Source: Pogostemon cablin
Lineage: Eukaryota; Streptophyta; Magnoliopsida; Lamiales; Lamiaceae
Assembly (NCBI GenBank): GCA_023678885.1
Contig: CM043005.1
Span: forward strand, 2,242,814-2,306,813
Length of the DNA: 64,000 nt
Direction of reading: 5' to 3'
The notes beneath the pieces are model-generated. The model did no database searches. It worked only from the letters and a program-made list of their open reading frames with translations, and was not told the DNA's origin. Below are positions 1 through 10,745 of the stretch, piece after piece. A program made the position numbers and the translations under genes. Every line of letters begins with the position of its first letter. The first letter of the stretch is position 1.

Positions 1-237
1 TAATGCAATTTTATTATAATATTTTTTTAAATAATAAAAAATATACAAAAATATTTATATAATAAAGCAATATTAGATGAATGCGGGTACCCGCGGGTAT
101 TGATAAATGGGTATGAGACAGGTACGGAAATCATAATAAATTTTTTAAATGGAACGAATACGGGTAGTTATTTTTTAATCGGATACGGGTACAAATATCC
201 TAAAATAAGCGGGTACCCTACCCGATGCCATCCCTAA
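1..237. mobile_element. Right end of a hAT-like non-autonomous element rich in GGGTACCCG
   Basis: AT-rich sequence holds repeated GGGTACCCG/CGGGTA motifs and ends in GCCATCCCTA, resembling the terminus of many plant hAT elements. A related sequence in opposite orientation lies near 47090-47565, so this is a dispersed repeat cut by the window edge. No coding potential is visible. Assignment to hAT is an inference from the terminus only. Confidence 0.4.
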
Positions 238-239
238 TA

Positions 240-512
240 CTCCCTCCGTCCCAACTTCAACTTCACACTTTCCGTTTTGCTCCGTCTCAAATTCAACTTC
301 ACACTTCCATGAAAGGAAAAAGCAACAAACTAATATCCTTTTAACATACTTTAATTTCAAATTTGTCATCACCTTTTTAACACACATAACATACTTTATC
401 ATTTATTTATTAACCAAAAATACCATACTACTCTCAAAAGTAAGTTAAAAAGTGACTTTTCTTAAACTCCGTATCTACAGTAAACGTGAACTTGAATTTG
501 GGATGGAGGGAG
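240..512. mobile_element. Stowaway-type MITE
   Basis: The element begins CTCCCTCCGTCCCAA and ends TTGGGATGGAGGGAG, an inverted repeat typical of Stowaway (Tc1/mariner) MITEs. It is flanked by TA on both sides (238-239 and 513-514), the expected target duplication. It is about 273 bp, AT-rich inside and has no coding capacity. Confidence 0.85.
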
Positions 513-730
513 TATTAGTTTTATGTTTAATTATATTTTTTTAAATTATACTTTTTATATAATATTTTAAATATGATACTATAAGAACTTAACATATAAA
601 AACATATGTTTTACGTAATATAATAAGTGAAAAATATATATAAATTTATATAATGCTATGAAATTTATAATACTATATATTACAAAAGTTTAATTTGAGG
701 TATAATTCTTTTGGTTTAAAAAATTTAGGT

Positions 731-982
731 TTAATTGCAAAAAAATCACGAATTTTACTCATATTGCAAAATTAATCCACACTTTTGAAAAATTAAAAAT
801 TAATCTCCACCTTTAAATATTGTTGTAAAACGCTCCAAATTTATGACTAAATGTTAGGATTCTTTTTGAAAAATTGGGTGCGTTTTGCAACAATACTTAA
901 AGATGTGAATTAATTTATAATTTTTTAAAAGTGAGGACTAATTTGCAATAGAAGTAAAATTCGTGAGTTTTTTTGCAACTAA
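731..982. mobile_element. Palindromic MITE, TTAATTGCAAAAAA family
   Basis: The two halves are inverted copies. The left end reads TTAATTGCAAAAAAATCACG and the right end closes with CGTGAGTTTTTTTGCAACTAA in the opposite sense. A second copy lies at 37921-38164 with the same ends and similar length. It is a fold-back non-autonomous DNA element of unassigned superfamily. Confidence 0.7.
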
Positions 983-1234
983 TCTAAAATTTTAGGATTA
1001 TTCTATGATGCACCTGTTACACCGGTGCACCTGTTGCACCAGTGCACTTGAGAATTTTTAGGGTAAATGGAGTAGGATATGGGTAGTTATTTTTTTATTT
1101 TAATTACTTATCTTATTTAGTAGTCATGATTAAATATAAATATGATCTAATTGCTTAGATTATTTAGGTGCGTCAGTGCACTCGGTGCACAACAATTTGA
1201 TTCTATATTTAAAAATGATAACTTTTATAAATAA

Positions 1235-1838
1235 AATTATTTTTATTAGCTTGGTTAGTAGGTTTATGAGCAAGCTAGGGCTGTTACATTGGGAAGCAGT
1301 AAAATGGGCATTAAAATATATAAAAGGAACAACATCAACAAGCTTAAGGTTTAAGAGGTTAGCAGCTTGGGATCAGGCTGTTGTGGGCTATGTTGTTGCG
1401 GATTATGCAGCTAATCTTGACTCTAGGAAGTCCTTGACAGGGTATGTATTCAACATATTTTGTTCAACAGTGAATTGAAAGGCTACACATCAACATGTAG
1501 TTGCTCTTTCAACCACTGAAGCAGAATATGTGGCACACACAGAAGCAATCAAGGAAGGAGTGAGGCTGATTGGAATTTTGAGGGAGTTTGGGATTCAACA
1601 AGGTTTTGTTGAAGTGTTTTATGGCAACCAGAGTGCTCTCCATCTTTCCAAACATCAGGGCTGTCATGAAAGAACCAAACATATTGATGTTAGGTTGTAT
1701 TTCATACGAGATATAATTGAGAAAAGATTAGTTGTTGTGAAGAAGATTAAGACATTAGAAAATCTGGCTGATGCTCTTACAAAGGCTTTGCCAGCTCTCA
1801 AGTATGAGCTTTGCAAGAGCTTGTTTGAGATGAACTAA
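1235..1838 (+). pseudogene. Ty1/copia reverse transcriptase end and RNase H remnant
   Basis: Translation gives the end of a copia RT (WEAVKWALKYIKGT) followed by the RNase H region. Hallmarks are SRKSLTGYVF, the segment ALSTTEAEYVAHTEA, and a C-terminus with RTKHIDVRLYFIRDII and LADALTKALP. One in-frame TGA at 1476-1478 falls between the GYVF and STTEAEY blocks, so the copy is dead. The 5' part of the element is missing; the sequence changes to unrelated AT-rich DNA before about 1235. The 3' LTR follows directly. Confidence 0.88.
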
Positions 1839-1928
1839 GGAGGATAAGTGGTGGTTGTAACCTTTAATACAACAGATGGGGAAAAGTAGAAATTGTGATG
1901 AGGTGATGCAAGGTCTAAGGTGGAGTAT

Positions 1929-2400
1929 TGATGAGAGAAATAGACTCTTGCATGGCTGTGCTCGATGCTTGGTTCATGCGTGTAAGATCAGCAGTGCACA
2001 CGTAAGTATTGATGCAAGAATGATGGGCCATGGTTTGCGGTGATAGTAGGCCTGGTGTTGGTGGATATCTTGCTTAGCAAGCAAGTTTGTGATCAAATAT
2101 ATGATATGCAAGATTCTATATATCATATCATATATTATCCATATATATTATTATCCATATATATCATAATTTAAGATATATATATATAAGTTGTATTCAT
2201 TCTTCATCATTGTAACCATAATCAATAAGATCTCTTCTCCCTTAAGAGTGGACGTAGGCAATTGCCGAACCACTATAATTTCTTGGTGTTATAAGTTTTC
2301 TTTTATTCTTCAAACAATCAGCATAAGTGTGTGTGTGTGTTTCATGCAATAAGTTCTTGCTAAGTTTTAATACTTGAACACAATTCATAACAAAAGATGA
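1929..2400 (+). repeat. 3' LTR of the copia remnant (right boundary approximate)
   Basis: A polypurine stretch (AAGGTGGAGTAT) ends just before TGATGAGAGAAATAG, the likely LTR start. Near the far side is the motif GAGTGGACGTAGGCAATTGC followed by CCGAACCACTATAA and CTTGGTGTT, a signature of the R/U5 part of plant copia LTRs. The right boundary is not sharp and no second LTR is present, so the element is truncated. Confidence 0.6.
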
Positions 2401-3540
2401 ATTTACAATCAAAAGAGAGAGAAGACAAACATGGTGTATGAGTACCATTATGGTGCTATAATAAAAGTCACAGAGGTATAGACATCAACCCCTAGTTTTT
2501 TCATTTTGGTGCTAGTATACTTTGCATATGTTAGTTGGCTTGTTTCAAATTAGAAAGGTCTGGTAAAACTTTTCATTCCTTATTTGTTGTTTGATCCATA
2601 GTTTCTTACATGAATGTGATGGACAAGAAATAACATGTTTTAGAAATATAGATGATAGAAACGGGCTAAACCAGGCTTTGCCTTTGATTTAAATTTTGTT
2701 AGCTAAGGTGGTAATTATATCTACTTTGCATGTGTTTATTGGGATTAGTCATTATTTTCATATGTCTCAGCTATAGATTGGCAAAGATTATGTAGAGCTG
2801 TGTTATTTGTTATGTTTAATAGTACAACATTAGATATTGAAGCAGTTTGGGGAGGTTGGGAATGACTACATAGACTTTTTTTGTTAATTAAAAATTTGAT
2901 CTCTGGTATCGTGTTCAACATATAAAAAGAGAGGAGGCAAACATAGTGAAAGCCAATTTTGAAAAATTATCTTTTGATTTCCTCAGCTGCTTTTGCCATT
3001 TCTGGAAGAAAAAGAAACAAAAAGTTGGTATGTTTCTGTGAAAGACTTTTGCTCTTTGTTATAGAATTTCATTATGGTATTATATGATTTTGCTTAAACT
3101 CTATTTGTGAAGCATGTTTTGATAATTTGAATGAAGAACCAAAAAAGTTGAAGGGATGATCTGTGAGCAGGGAATTTTTATTTTTAATGTAATGAGATTA
3201 CTCTTTTGAATCAATTAGGTCACTCTTTGGAATAAATATGATTACTCTTTGATTTGAGATTCTGATTTCTTAAAAAGAAGTCATGTACTATGATCAATAT
3301 TTCGACCTTCTTGCACAGAACAATATGGTCATTTTGTGTGTTGTTCATGAAAATTTTGACATTCTGCTATATTAAGTTTTAGTCATCTAAGAGCTTGCAC
3401 ATATTAAGATTTACAAGTTAAGCCTCATAAAAAGTACTTTATCTATCATGCTTATTCAATTCATTCACAATGTTCAGTTGCTCCTAATTGATTTTTACTC
3501 AATTTATTATTTTCCACTTCTTTTGTAGGTTAGAGTTGAT
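2401..3540. other. AT-rich DNA without recognisable genes
   Basis: No coding frame with family resemblance was found. The stretch 3185-3300 contains diverged copies of the TTACTCTTTGAT-type repeat unit that forms a tandem array further right (3985-4660), so the repeat lies on both sides of the host-gene fragments at 3585-3950. Confidence 0.5.
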
Positions 3541-3584
3541 TTACTTGTTGCTAATGGCGAAATACTTACCACTTCAGCGCACCC

Positions 3585-3851
3585 TTGTATGCTACATTAC
3601 AAGAGTCATCAAATCCGCTTATTGCTGACTTTGCTCAAGTTGCTCATATTTTAACTGGATATGCATCAGAAACTCAGAATTTGAATATAAGTTTCAAAGA
3701 TTTTACTGAAGGTGAGACGCCAATTACCAGCTTAAGAGTAATTATCAAACAACGAGTCGAGTATGCTCTTGAAGGTGTACGCAAAGGTAATGCATCATTC
3801 GGCATCCGCGGCTCTAATACCATCTTTTCCATGGAATATGAAGTACCATGA
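3585..3851 (+). pseudogene. Fusion of an unidentified exon with a proteasome alpha-7 fragment
   Basis: The open frame of about 88 codons has two parts. The second, from about 3756, reads VEYALEGVRKGNASFGIRG. This matches the N-terminal signature of the 20S proteasome alpha-type-7 subunit (PAD1/PSMA7), whose family has Q-V-E-Y-A-L-E-x-V-R-K-G-N-A near residue 20. The rest of the proteasome gene is absent. The first part (ATLQESSNPLIADFAQVAHI onward) was not recognised. The fragment ends at a stop and is followed at once by an HSP70 fragment, so this is a captured or rearranged mosaic, not a working gene. Confidence 0.6.
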
Positions 3852-3881
3852 AAAAGACAGAGCTTTCATCAACGAGTCGAT

Positions 3882-3950
3882 AGGCTTGTTGTGCAGAGAC
3901 TTCGAGAGGCAGCTGAAAAGACAAAGATAGAGCTTTCATCAACATGTTGA
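3882..3950 (+). pseudogene. Organellar HSP70 fragment
   Basis: The frame reads RLVVQRLREAAEKTKIELSS before a stop. This matches the mitochondrial/plastid Hsp70 segment with consensus QRLREAAEKAKIELSS, which lies in the nucleotide-binding domain. Only about 22 codons remain. A partial duplicate of its 3' half (GAGCTTTCATCAAC) occurs 70 bp upstream. The 10-mer AACGAGTCGA occurs both inside the proteasome fragment and at this junction, compatible with microhomology-driven joining. Confidence 0.65.
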
Positions 3951-3984
3951 TTTGTATATGTTCTATTTTGTTTGGTCAACTAGA

Positions 3985-4660
3985 TTACTTTTTTTATTAA
4001 TTAGGTTACTTTTTTTAATGAATTGGGTTACTCTTTGTAAATAATTAGGTTACTCTTTGATTTGATACTCTATTTTTTAAAAAAAAATGAAGTCTTGTAT
4101 TGTGAAGAATTAAATTGTACTTTTATATTAATTCGGTTACTCTTTATAAATAATTAGGTTACTTTTTATAAAGAATTAGGTTACTCTTTGATTCGATACT
4201 CTATTTTTTTTAAAAATGAAGCCATGTATTGTCAAGAATTAAAGTGTATGTTTTCATATTAATTGAGTTACTCTTTATAAGGAATTAGGTTACTCTTTAA
4301 TTTGATACTTTAATTTTTTCAAAATGAAGTCATGTATTGTCAAGAATTAAATTGTACATGTATTGCAAAGAATTAAATTGTACTACACTTTTATACTTTT
4401 ATATTATTTGGGTTACTCTTTATGAATAATTAGATTACTCTTTATAAAGAATTATATTACCCTTTGATTAGATACTCTAATATTTAAAAAATAAAGTTAT
4501 GTATTATGAAAAATTAAATTGTATTTAATCAGTAAGTTGATTGATTATTATAGAAATAATTAGATTACTCTTTAGAATTAATTGAATCTCTTTTTAAAGT
4601 AATTAATCACTTTTTGACTTAGAGATTTAAATCTTGAAAATAAAGCATGTTTTGTAATTT
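3985..4660. repeat. Imperfect minisatellite, unit about 110-150 bp
   Basis: Four to five diverged tandem units are seen. Each carries two or three TTAGGTTACTCTTTGAT-like blocks followed by GATACTCTA, a poly-A/T patch and ATGAAGTCATGTATTGT..AAGAATTAAA. Unit starts fall near 3990, 4130, 4262, 4410 and 4560. One diverged unit also sits at 3185-3300, on the other side of the gene fragments. No coding function is apparent. Confidence 0.75.
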
Positions 4661-5159
4661 CAATGAACAATTTTACTTTAGTAATTACAGTACTTTCTTC
4701 TAGAGTATAAAGAATAATTTACTCCTTTATAACAATAATTGCAAAAAAAAAGAAAAGTGAGACATGAGAATGCTCAGTGCATTTGCATAAAGTCAAGATT
4801 TGATTTTAAAGCCAGAAAGATAATTATATGTCATAGAACAAAATCATAGTATAACTCTTTAGAAGCATATTAACCAACCACACTTATCACAAAATGAGCA
4901 TACATGTATGCAACAATCAAAATCGCATTTCAAGCATGGAGATCATGAGTAAAGCCAAACTCTAGATAAGGTAAACATCTAATGTCATTAAATGAAAACG
5001 ACAATCCAATTCAGCCATAGCCAATGTCCATATTTCACTTTGATGAAAACAACAAATCTATAAACAAAGCATTAATTCGTCTGCATTTCGGACACTAAAT
5101 CAACACAACCCACCATGTGGATTCCAATTGAACTATCAATAAGAGGATTCTAGTAAGAC

Positions 5160-5456
5160 CTTTGACCTATCAAATTGCAAGCCAAGGGTACTCCATCTTA
5201 ACTTACGCAGCAAAATAGAAGCAGATACAAATTTGCACGCGTCTTTTCCAAGTAATTCACCCCATTCCTCTACGAACTTCCACTTAGGAGAACTCTCATC
5301 ACTCTGAATAACATTAACCTCAGAACAAGTATTATTTGGAACTTTCTCTTCTAATACCAAAACCTTCCCCCCTCTTTCACCGAAGCAAATAAATTCTCAA
5401 TGGGACCATAAATAGCATTGTGGTTTGTTCGATTTGGAGGTTGAGGATCGTTAAAC
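5160..5456 (-). pseudogene. AlkB homolog 1 (ALKBH1-like) exon fragment, frameshifted
   Basis: On the minus strand the frame first gives DPQPPNRTNHNAIYGPIENL and then, after a shift of frame, KWKFVEEWGELLGKD and LLRKLRWSTLGLQFDRSK. These blocks match plant ALKBH1-type 2-oxoglutarate/Fe(II) nucleic-acid demethylases, in the region before the catalytic HxD core. The frameshift lies at a six-base homopolymer (5367-5372). The exon ends at a plausible donor (AAG|GTCTTAC, 5159/5160). The catalytic domain is absent, so it is a gene fragment on the strand opposite to its neighbours. Confidence 0.75.
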
Positions 5457-5560
5457 CTTCCCTTATCCACTGGTATTGCTCCTAATTTACAGCCCACGCA
5501 ATGCATCAACAACAACATCTCATGCTACAGAACGAGCATAAACGAGGAATCTCCAATTCT

Positions 5561-5665
5561 TCAATCCCCAGTTACGTGGCCATCATTGAGTCGGCGAAAG
5601 CAAAGATCCATTCGCAAAGCGTGCCCACGACAAAGGCCGTCGACTCCAGAGGGGAAATTTGGTGT
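5561..5665 (+). pseudogene. IQD (IQ67-domain) protein DUF4005 fragment, frameshifted
   Basis: The frame SIPSYVAIIESAKAKIHSQS continues one frame over as PRQRPSTPEGKFGVS. This is the order of the C-terminal DUF4005 block of plant IQD calmodulin-binding scaffold proteins (PSYMAxTxSAKAKxRSQSxPxQRPSTPE). The IQ motifs and the rest of the protein are missing. A one-base frameshift near 5620 breaks it. Confidence 0.6.
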
Positions 5666-5699
5666 ATCAATGGCGACCAAAAACTCCTATCATGATTCC

Positions 5700-5880
5700 G
5701 TCAAATCTACTGAAGGAAGAGATGATGAAGAGAGGGAGAGGGGGGAACATCGCAGGTGGGAAGAGAGGAGAGACGCCTTCTGTCTTAAAGATTTGGGAGA
5801 GCCCGTTAAATCTACAAAAGAAAGAGATGATGAAGAGAGGGAAAGGGGGGAACATCGAAGGAAGATTTGGAAGAACCTGC
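5700..5880 (+). repeat. Tandem duplication of a purine-rich segment, two copies
   Basis: Two copies of a segment with GAAGAGAGGGA and GGGGGGAACATCG begin near 5703 and 5809, a period of about 106 bp. Together they produce a long but low-complexity open frame (DDEERERGEHRR twice). The repeat continues directly from the IQD-like fragment. The reading frame is best explained by the duplication and not by selection on a protein. Confidence 0.7.
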
Positions 5881-6551
5881 GAGATTTCATTAGCATAATT
5901 TGGGATCAGGTTTCATAAAATTTTCATGGGACCGATTCCATCCTAGTGGCAATATATAGATACATATATATATATATATAAGCGTGAACAACTACTGCAA
6001 TTTTAAGTACATGGGACCGGTTTCATACGTCGTCGACGTCAGAAGTATAAGTTCTGAATTTTGATTTTTTATTTTTTTATATATATTTATAAATTGTAAT
6101 TAAGTCCCTGCATTATATTAAATTCTCATTTAAATTTATCCTAAACTTTAATCTTATTACAAAATGAGTCAACTTGAATTATACAACTCCATTTGAAAAT
6201 CTGAAAGTACGTATGGAGTCCTTGCAAGGTGAGGATCACATGCATACCAATTTTTTATGAAAATAACGAAGTTTAAAGAGGACAAAATTTTAATACAAAG
6301 TGGGTCTCTTCACATCTTCTTCATTTCACGTCCAAACTCAAAACTAATTACATGTTTGTGATCCTCGTGAAGAGAGCTTCAAAATGGCCTATAATATCAA
6401 AGTTATATCCCAATAAAATAAAATATGTCATTAAAGGGTTGAAACTTTGACAGAGTTTTTCTAACTCATACGAAATCCATTTCATAAAAGAGTTGTATAT
6501 ATAGAATCTACGCTTTGAGACGATCATTATGGTATATAATATGATAAAAAA

Positions 6552-6651
<100 letters not shown>

Positions 6652-6768
6652 GTGTGTGCGTGGGCTTATATATATACATACACATAAATACTAAGACACA
6701 CATATATATACTCACCTCACCTTTTTGAATTTTTCTGAAAATTTCTTGAGCAATTGCAGAGGTAGAAA

Positions 6769-6882
<114 letters not shown>

Positions 6883-7194
6883 GGTATTGGGTTAAAAAAG
6901 TAAAATTCATTGTATGATCTAATCAAATATCCTCCACTCGATCTCCAAGCTCTAGCTTACGTGTGTGTGCTTACGTATGTGTGCTTATATGTGTGTGTCT
7001 TATCCAATTACAATAGACATGTGTTTAAATGTAATATATATATAATATCATCTGCAACTTGTATTACAATATATATATAAATATGTATATATATGGTAAT
7101 AATATATATATATATATATAATAGTAATAGTAATAAGACATATATACAACGGGTATTACATCCACCCCTACTAAATTAAAATTTAGCCCTCAAA

Positions 7195-7610
7195 ATTTCA
7201 CTTACTAGGTAAGAGTAGACCCGGGTATTTATTTCGTGTGTCGTCTTCACATTCCCACGTTGCTTCCTCTTCATTTTGTCGGTTCCAAGTAACTTCGCAA
7301 TTCATTAGCTTATGAACTTTCTTGTCAAGGATGGCTATAGGAAATTCCCGTACACTAAGTTGTCGTCAATTGTTATAACCTCGTGGTTAACAATGTGACT
7401 TGAATCAAATACATATTTTCATAGCATAGACACGTGAAATACATCATGCAGTCTAGCTAACTCAGGAGGTAAAGCTAATTTGTATGCCAACTCGCCAATT
7501 CGCTCCAAAATCTCGTACGGCCCAATGTATCTTGGCTTGTGTTTTCCCTTCTTTCCAAATCGAGAAATTTCTTTGGCGAGACTTTGAGAAAAACTTTATC
7601 TCCTTCCTGG
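7195..7610 (-). pseudogene. Gypsy integrase C-terminal region, decayed
   Basis: Minus-strand frames give the end of a gypsy pol. FQEGDKVFLKVSPKKF and HDVFHVSMLRKYV-like segments are followed by NCEVTWNRQNEEEATWECED and a stop close to the polypurine tract. Several frameshifts interrupt it. It is separated from the integrase core (9519-10340) by the solo LTR at 7616-9513. Confidence 0.75.
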
Positions 7611-7615
7611 AACTG

Positions 7616-9513
7616 TGATGAGAGTGGAAATTAGTGTGTTATAGTGTCCAATTGAACACCTTTTTGATTAATATTGTTGTCATATATTAGTACAAGGGTC
7701 TTATATTCATTATATTTGAGAAAAAGGTGCGTTTGAGGTATTTTGTTGTGTTTTACATAGAAAAATGACCAAAAGTGCAAAGTTGGACAAAAGGTGCAAC
7801 TTGTGCATGAATGCTGAAAAACGCACGTCTCACTTGTGTAATTTTTATGTATTTGTGTAGAGATCAAAATTGGTAGTGTGATACATAGTTATAAAACCAC
7901 TGAAAATAGAATAGTTTTAGTATAAAGAATACCTCAATCGGATTCCAAACGAGGAAGTTATGAGCAAAATGGTGACGTTGCGTGAGCTGTGCCAAACAGA
8001 TTGGATGTTCTACTTTCCATGGCTTGTTACAGATTCAAATCTTAGATTTTTTTGAGTTCTTTATATGGATAGAAATTCAAGGAAGAGAGAATCGCGTGAG
8101 TGCAATAATCACTCAAATCAGAGCTCGGATATGGAAGTTATACGCGAAATAGTGAGACGGCGCAAGTGTGATTCGACCTCGATAGTTTGGTCGAACCAGA
8201 AGCCTGAAGTACGAAAAATTGTCGATTTTGATTCGACCATGGTTCAACCAAGCCCTAGGTCGAACCACATGCCTGGGACGCTTCTGAATCTGGTTTTTAC
8301 ACCCCTAGTGCATGTTTTTGCGTATTTTCCAAGAAAAAACTCATCCTAGGTCCATAAAGAAGAGCTTACAAGTATAAAAGGGGATGTAGATCACACCATG
8401 AAGATATACAACACAACACAATCATCTTACACCCCACAAGGGGGATCACCCCCCAACCATCATCCATATCATTTTCTCCATCCATCCATCACTTTGAAGA
8501 TTCGTCTGTGGAATCAAGAGGAGAACCAAGAGAAGGATTCAAGATGGAGTAGGACGCGATGACTCCCGCATCTAGGGTTTTATTCTTTTCCTAATTTATC
8601 TTGTAATTTTTCAGACATCCGGGTAAGATCTATCCAACACCCATGATTATTCTTCATAACATCATGGGCTAGAGCCTTTTTGGTAGAACTAGGGTTGTGA
8701 AGGTTTTACGAATTAATTGAACTTTCATGTGTAAACTCCGTACAACACTACTTGTGGATTTATTTTATATATGATTGTACTTTCTTAATCCATATTCACG
8801 GTCATTTTGTGCATCTCCAATTGGTATATAGAGTCTGAATATATATCTTAGTTGTAGATTGAGTGCGTTCATCGCTGAACATGATTTCATATTATGATTC
8901 TAAGTGAGGGGACTTCGAAACTTCATTAGAACTATCTTATATAAATACTTATTAATTGAATTGAATTCGAGTTATTAAGTAGGATAACGAGGATAATTTT
9001 ATAGTACCTATAAAGGGAGATCATATCGGGTTAGAGTACCAATTGGCTAGGGAAATAATTGGTACTAGTAGTACCTAGAAAAGGGGGTGGAGTTATATCT
9101 CTTTCTCTAAGGTTATTTACACGTGTTACACGCATGTTTACTTGTGTCTATAGAATAGATATGTATGGTTTAGTGATGTGTCCATATTTCACAAGGCAGA
9201 GTCGGACATCAACACACAAAAGGGAGATTAATGAGTGAAGCTGGATTATCTTAGAGCTACCTATTCTCCTACTTGATCTACTTTCTTATTCTTCTAGTAT
9301 TATTTATTTTATTTATTATTCTAATTAGTTGATTAGTAGTTGATAATTAAACCTCAAACTTTTATTACCATTCATCTTAATTAATTTAGTAAATAATTAA
9401 ATTGATAATACGCCTTCCTTTGGGTTCGATATTCATTTGGTCGCTTGCTTAAGCTGCAATTGATATCCTTAATACTTGGGGATTAATTTTGCGTGCAAAG
9501 AAAAGGCGCATCA
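7616..9513. mobile_element. Solo LTR (family A, copy 1) inside the gypsy integrase
   Basis: The 1898-bp unit starts TGATGAGAGTGG and ends GGCGCATCA. It is flanked by perfect 5-bp duplications AACTG (7611-7615 and 9514-9518), and the integrase reading continues on both sides. A second copy lies at 58355-60326. The 3' part (CTTTGGGTTCGATATTC) resembles U5 ends of plant Tat/Athila-type gypsy LTRs; that lineage call is inference. No internal region remains, so it arose by LTR-LTR recombination. Confidence 0.92.
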
Positions 9514-9518
9514 AACTG

Positions 9519-10700
9519 CAAATCCTTGCGTCTCTTATCAGCGTATGACTTCTGTCGATTTTGTGTTGTCAAGATTCTTCTTCTGATCTTCTCAATCGCT
9601 TCCACTGTCTTTTCTACTATCTCTGGTCCTAAAACATTCTTCTCACCAACTTCGTCCCAATAGAGAGGAGATCTACACTTCCTTCTGTAGAGTGCTTCGT
9701 AAGGGCCACGCCTATCGTGGCTTGAAAACTGTTGTTGTAAGCAAATTCTATTAGTAGTATGTATCTTTCCCAACCTTCCCCAAAATCTAGGACGCATGCC
9801 CTCAACATGTCTTCCAAGATTTGAATAGTCCTTTCAAACTGGCCATCGGTTTGTGGGTTAATTGCCGTGCTAAACTTTAATTTCGTGCCAATCGCGTTTT
9901 GTAAGTTGTGCCACAATTTTGATGTAAATCTTAGATCTCAATCCGAAACTATTAAAATTGGTACACCATGTAATCTGACAACTTCTTTTAGATAAATTTG
10001 TGCAAGCTTATCCATTCCGTGAGTCATTTTAACTGGAAGAAAATGCGCTGTCTTGGTCAAATAATTCACTATCACCCATATAGCTTGATTTTCTCGCACT
10101 GATCTTGGTAAACCAGTAACAAAATCCATTGTGATATGCTCCCATTTTCCCTCAGGGATCTCTAATGGCTTCAAGAGTCCTGAGGGTCATTGATGTTCTG
10201 CTTTCACTTGCTGGCAAGTCATACACTTTTGGATAAACAAGCCTATATCCCTTTTCATATTTCTCCATCAAAACGCATTCTTCAAGTCTTGGTACATCTT
10301 GGTTCCTCCTGGATGTACCGTGTACGGAGTACAATGAGTTTCTGACAAAATTTCTCTAATAAGATCCTCATTTTTAGGAACACATAATCTTTTTCCAAAG
10401 ACGAGTGCCCCATCGTCAGTGAGAGAAAATCCCTTTCATTTCCCAGTCTCCACGCGTTCCTTAATTTTCCCGAGAAATTCATCTCCATCTTGAAATTCCT
10501 TGACTCTATCTCTTAATGAGGGTTTAATTAATAACTCAGTCAATACTGCTTCAATGCTACTTGGAGATATCACGACTTCCAAACTCATCCCAGAGAACTC
10601 AGCCACCAATAATTCTTGGTTTGTTATAGAGCAGGCTAATTCCCCTTTTTCTTTTCTGCTTAGAGTATCTGCTACCACATTTGCTTTTCCCTGGATGGTA
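9519..10700 (-). pseudogene. Gypsy integrase: zinc finger and catalytic core, decayed
   Basis: Read from high to low coordinates, the order is the RNase H/integrase linker (VADTLSRKEKGE), an H2C2-type finger (VHPGGTKMY, then KCMTCQQVKAEHQ), and the core (WEHITMDFVTGLPRS, then VIVNYLTKTAHFLPV, LHGVPILIVSD, and KLKFSTAINPQTDGQ with ERTIQILEDMLRACV). Frameshifts and stops, such as one inside the finger block and one after VSD, make it non-functional. The C-terminus continues at 7610-7195 beyond the solo LTR. Confidence 0.88.
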
Positions 10701-10745
10701 TAATATTATACAATCGTAATCCTTGACTAATTTTAACCATCTCCT

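Noticed and set aside
3985..4660. Regularly spaced direct repeats resembling a CRISPR array
   Set aside because: Units of 110-150 bp are diverged along their whole length, with no constant repeat/variable spacer pattern, and the DNA is plant nuclear.
5586..5918. 110-codon frame with DDEERERGEHRR repeated
   Set aside because: Only its first part resembles an IQD protein; the rest is a tandem duplication of purine-rich DNA open in several frames on both strands.
8065..8349. 94-codon frame on the plus strand
   Set aside because: It is inside solo LTR 7616-9513, and the matching copy at 58355-60326 does not keep the frame.
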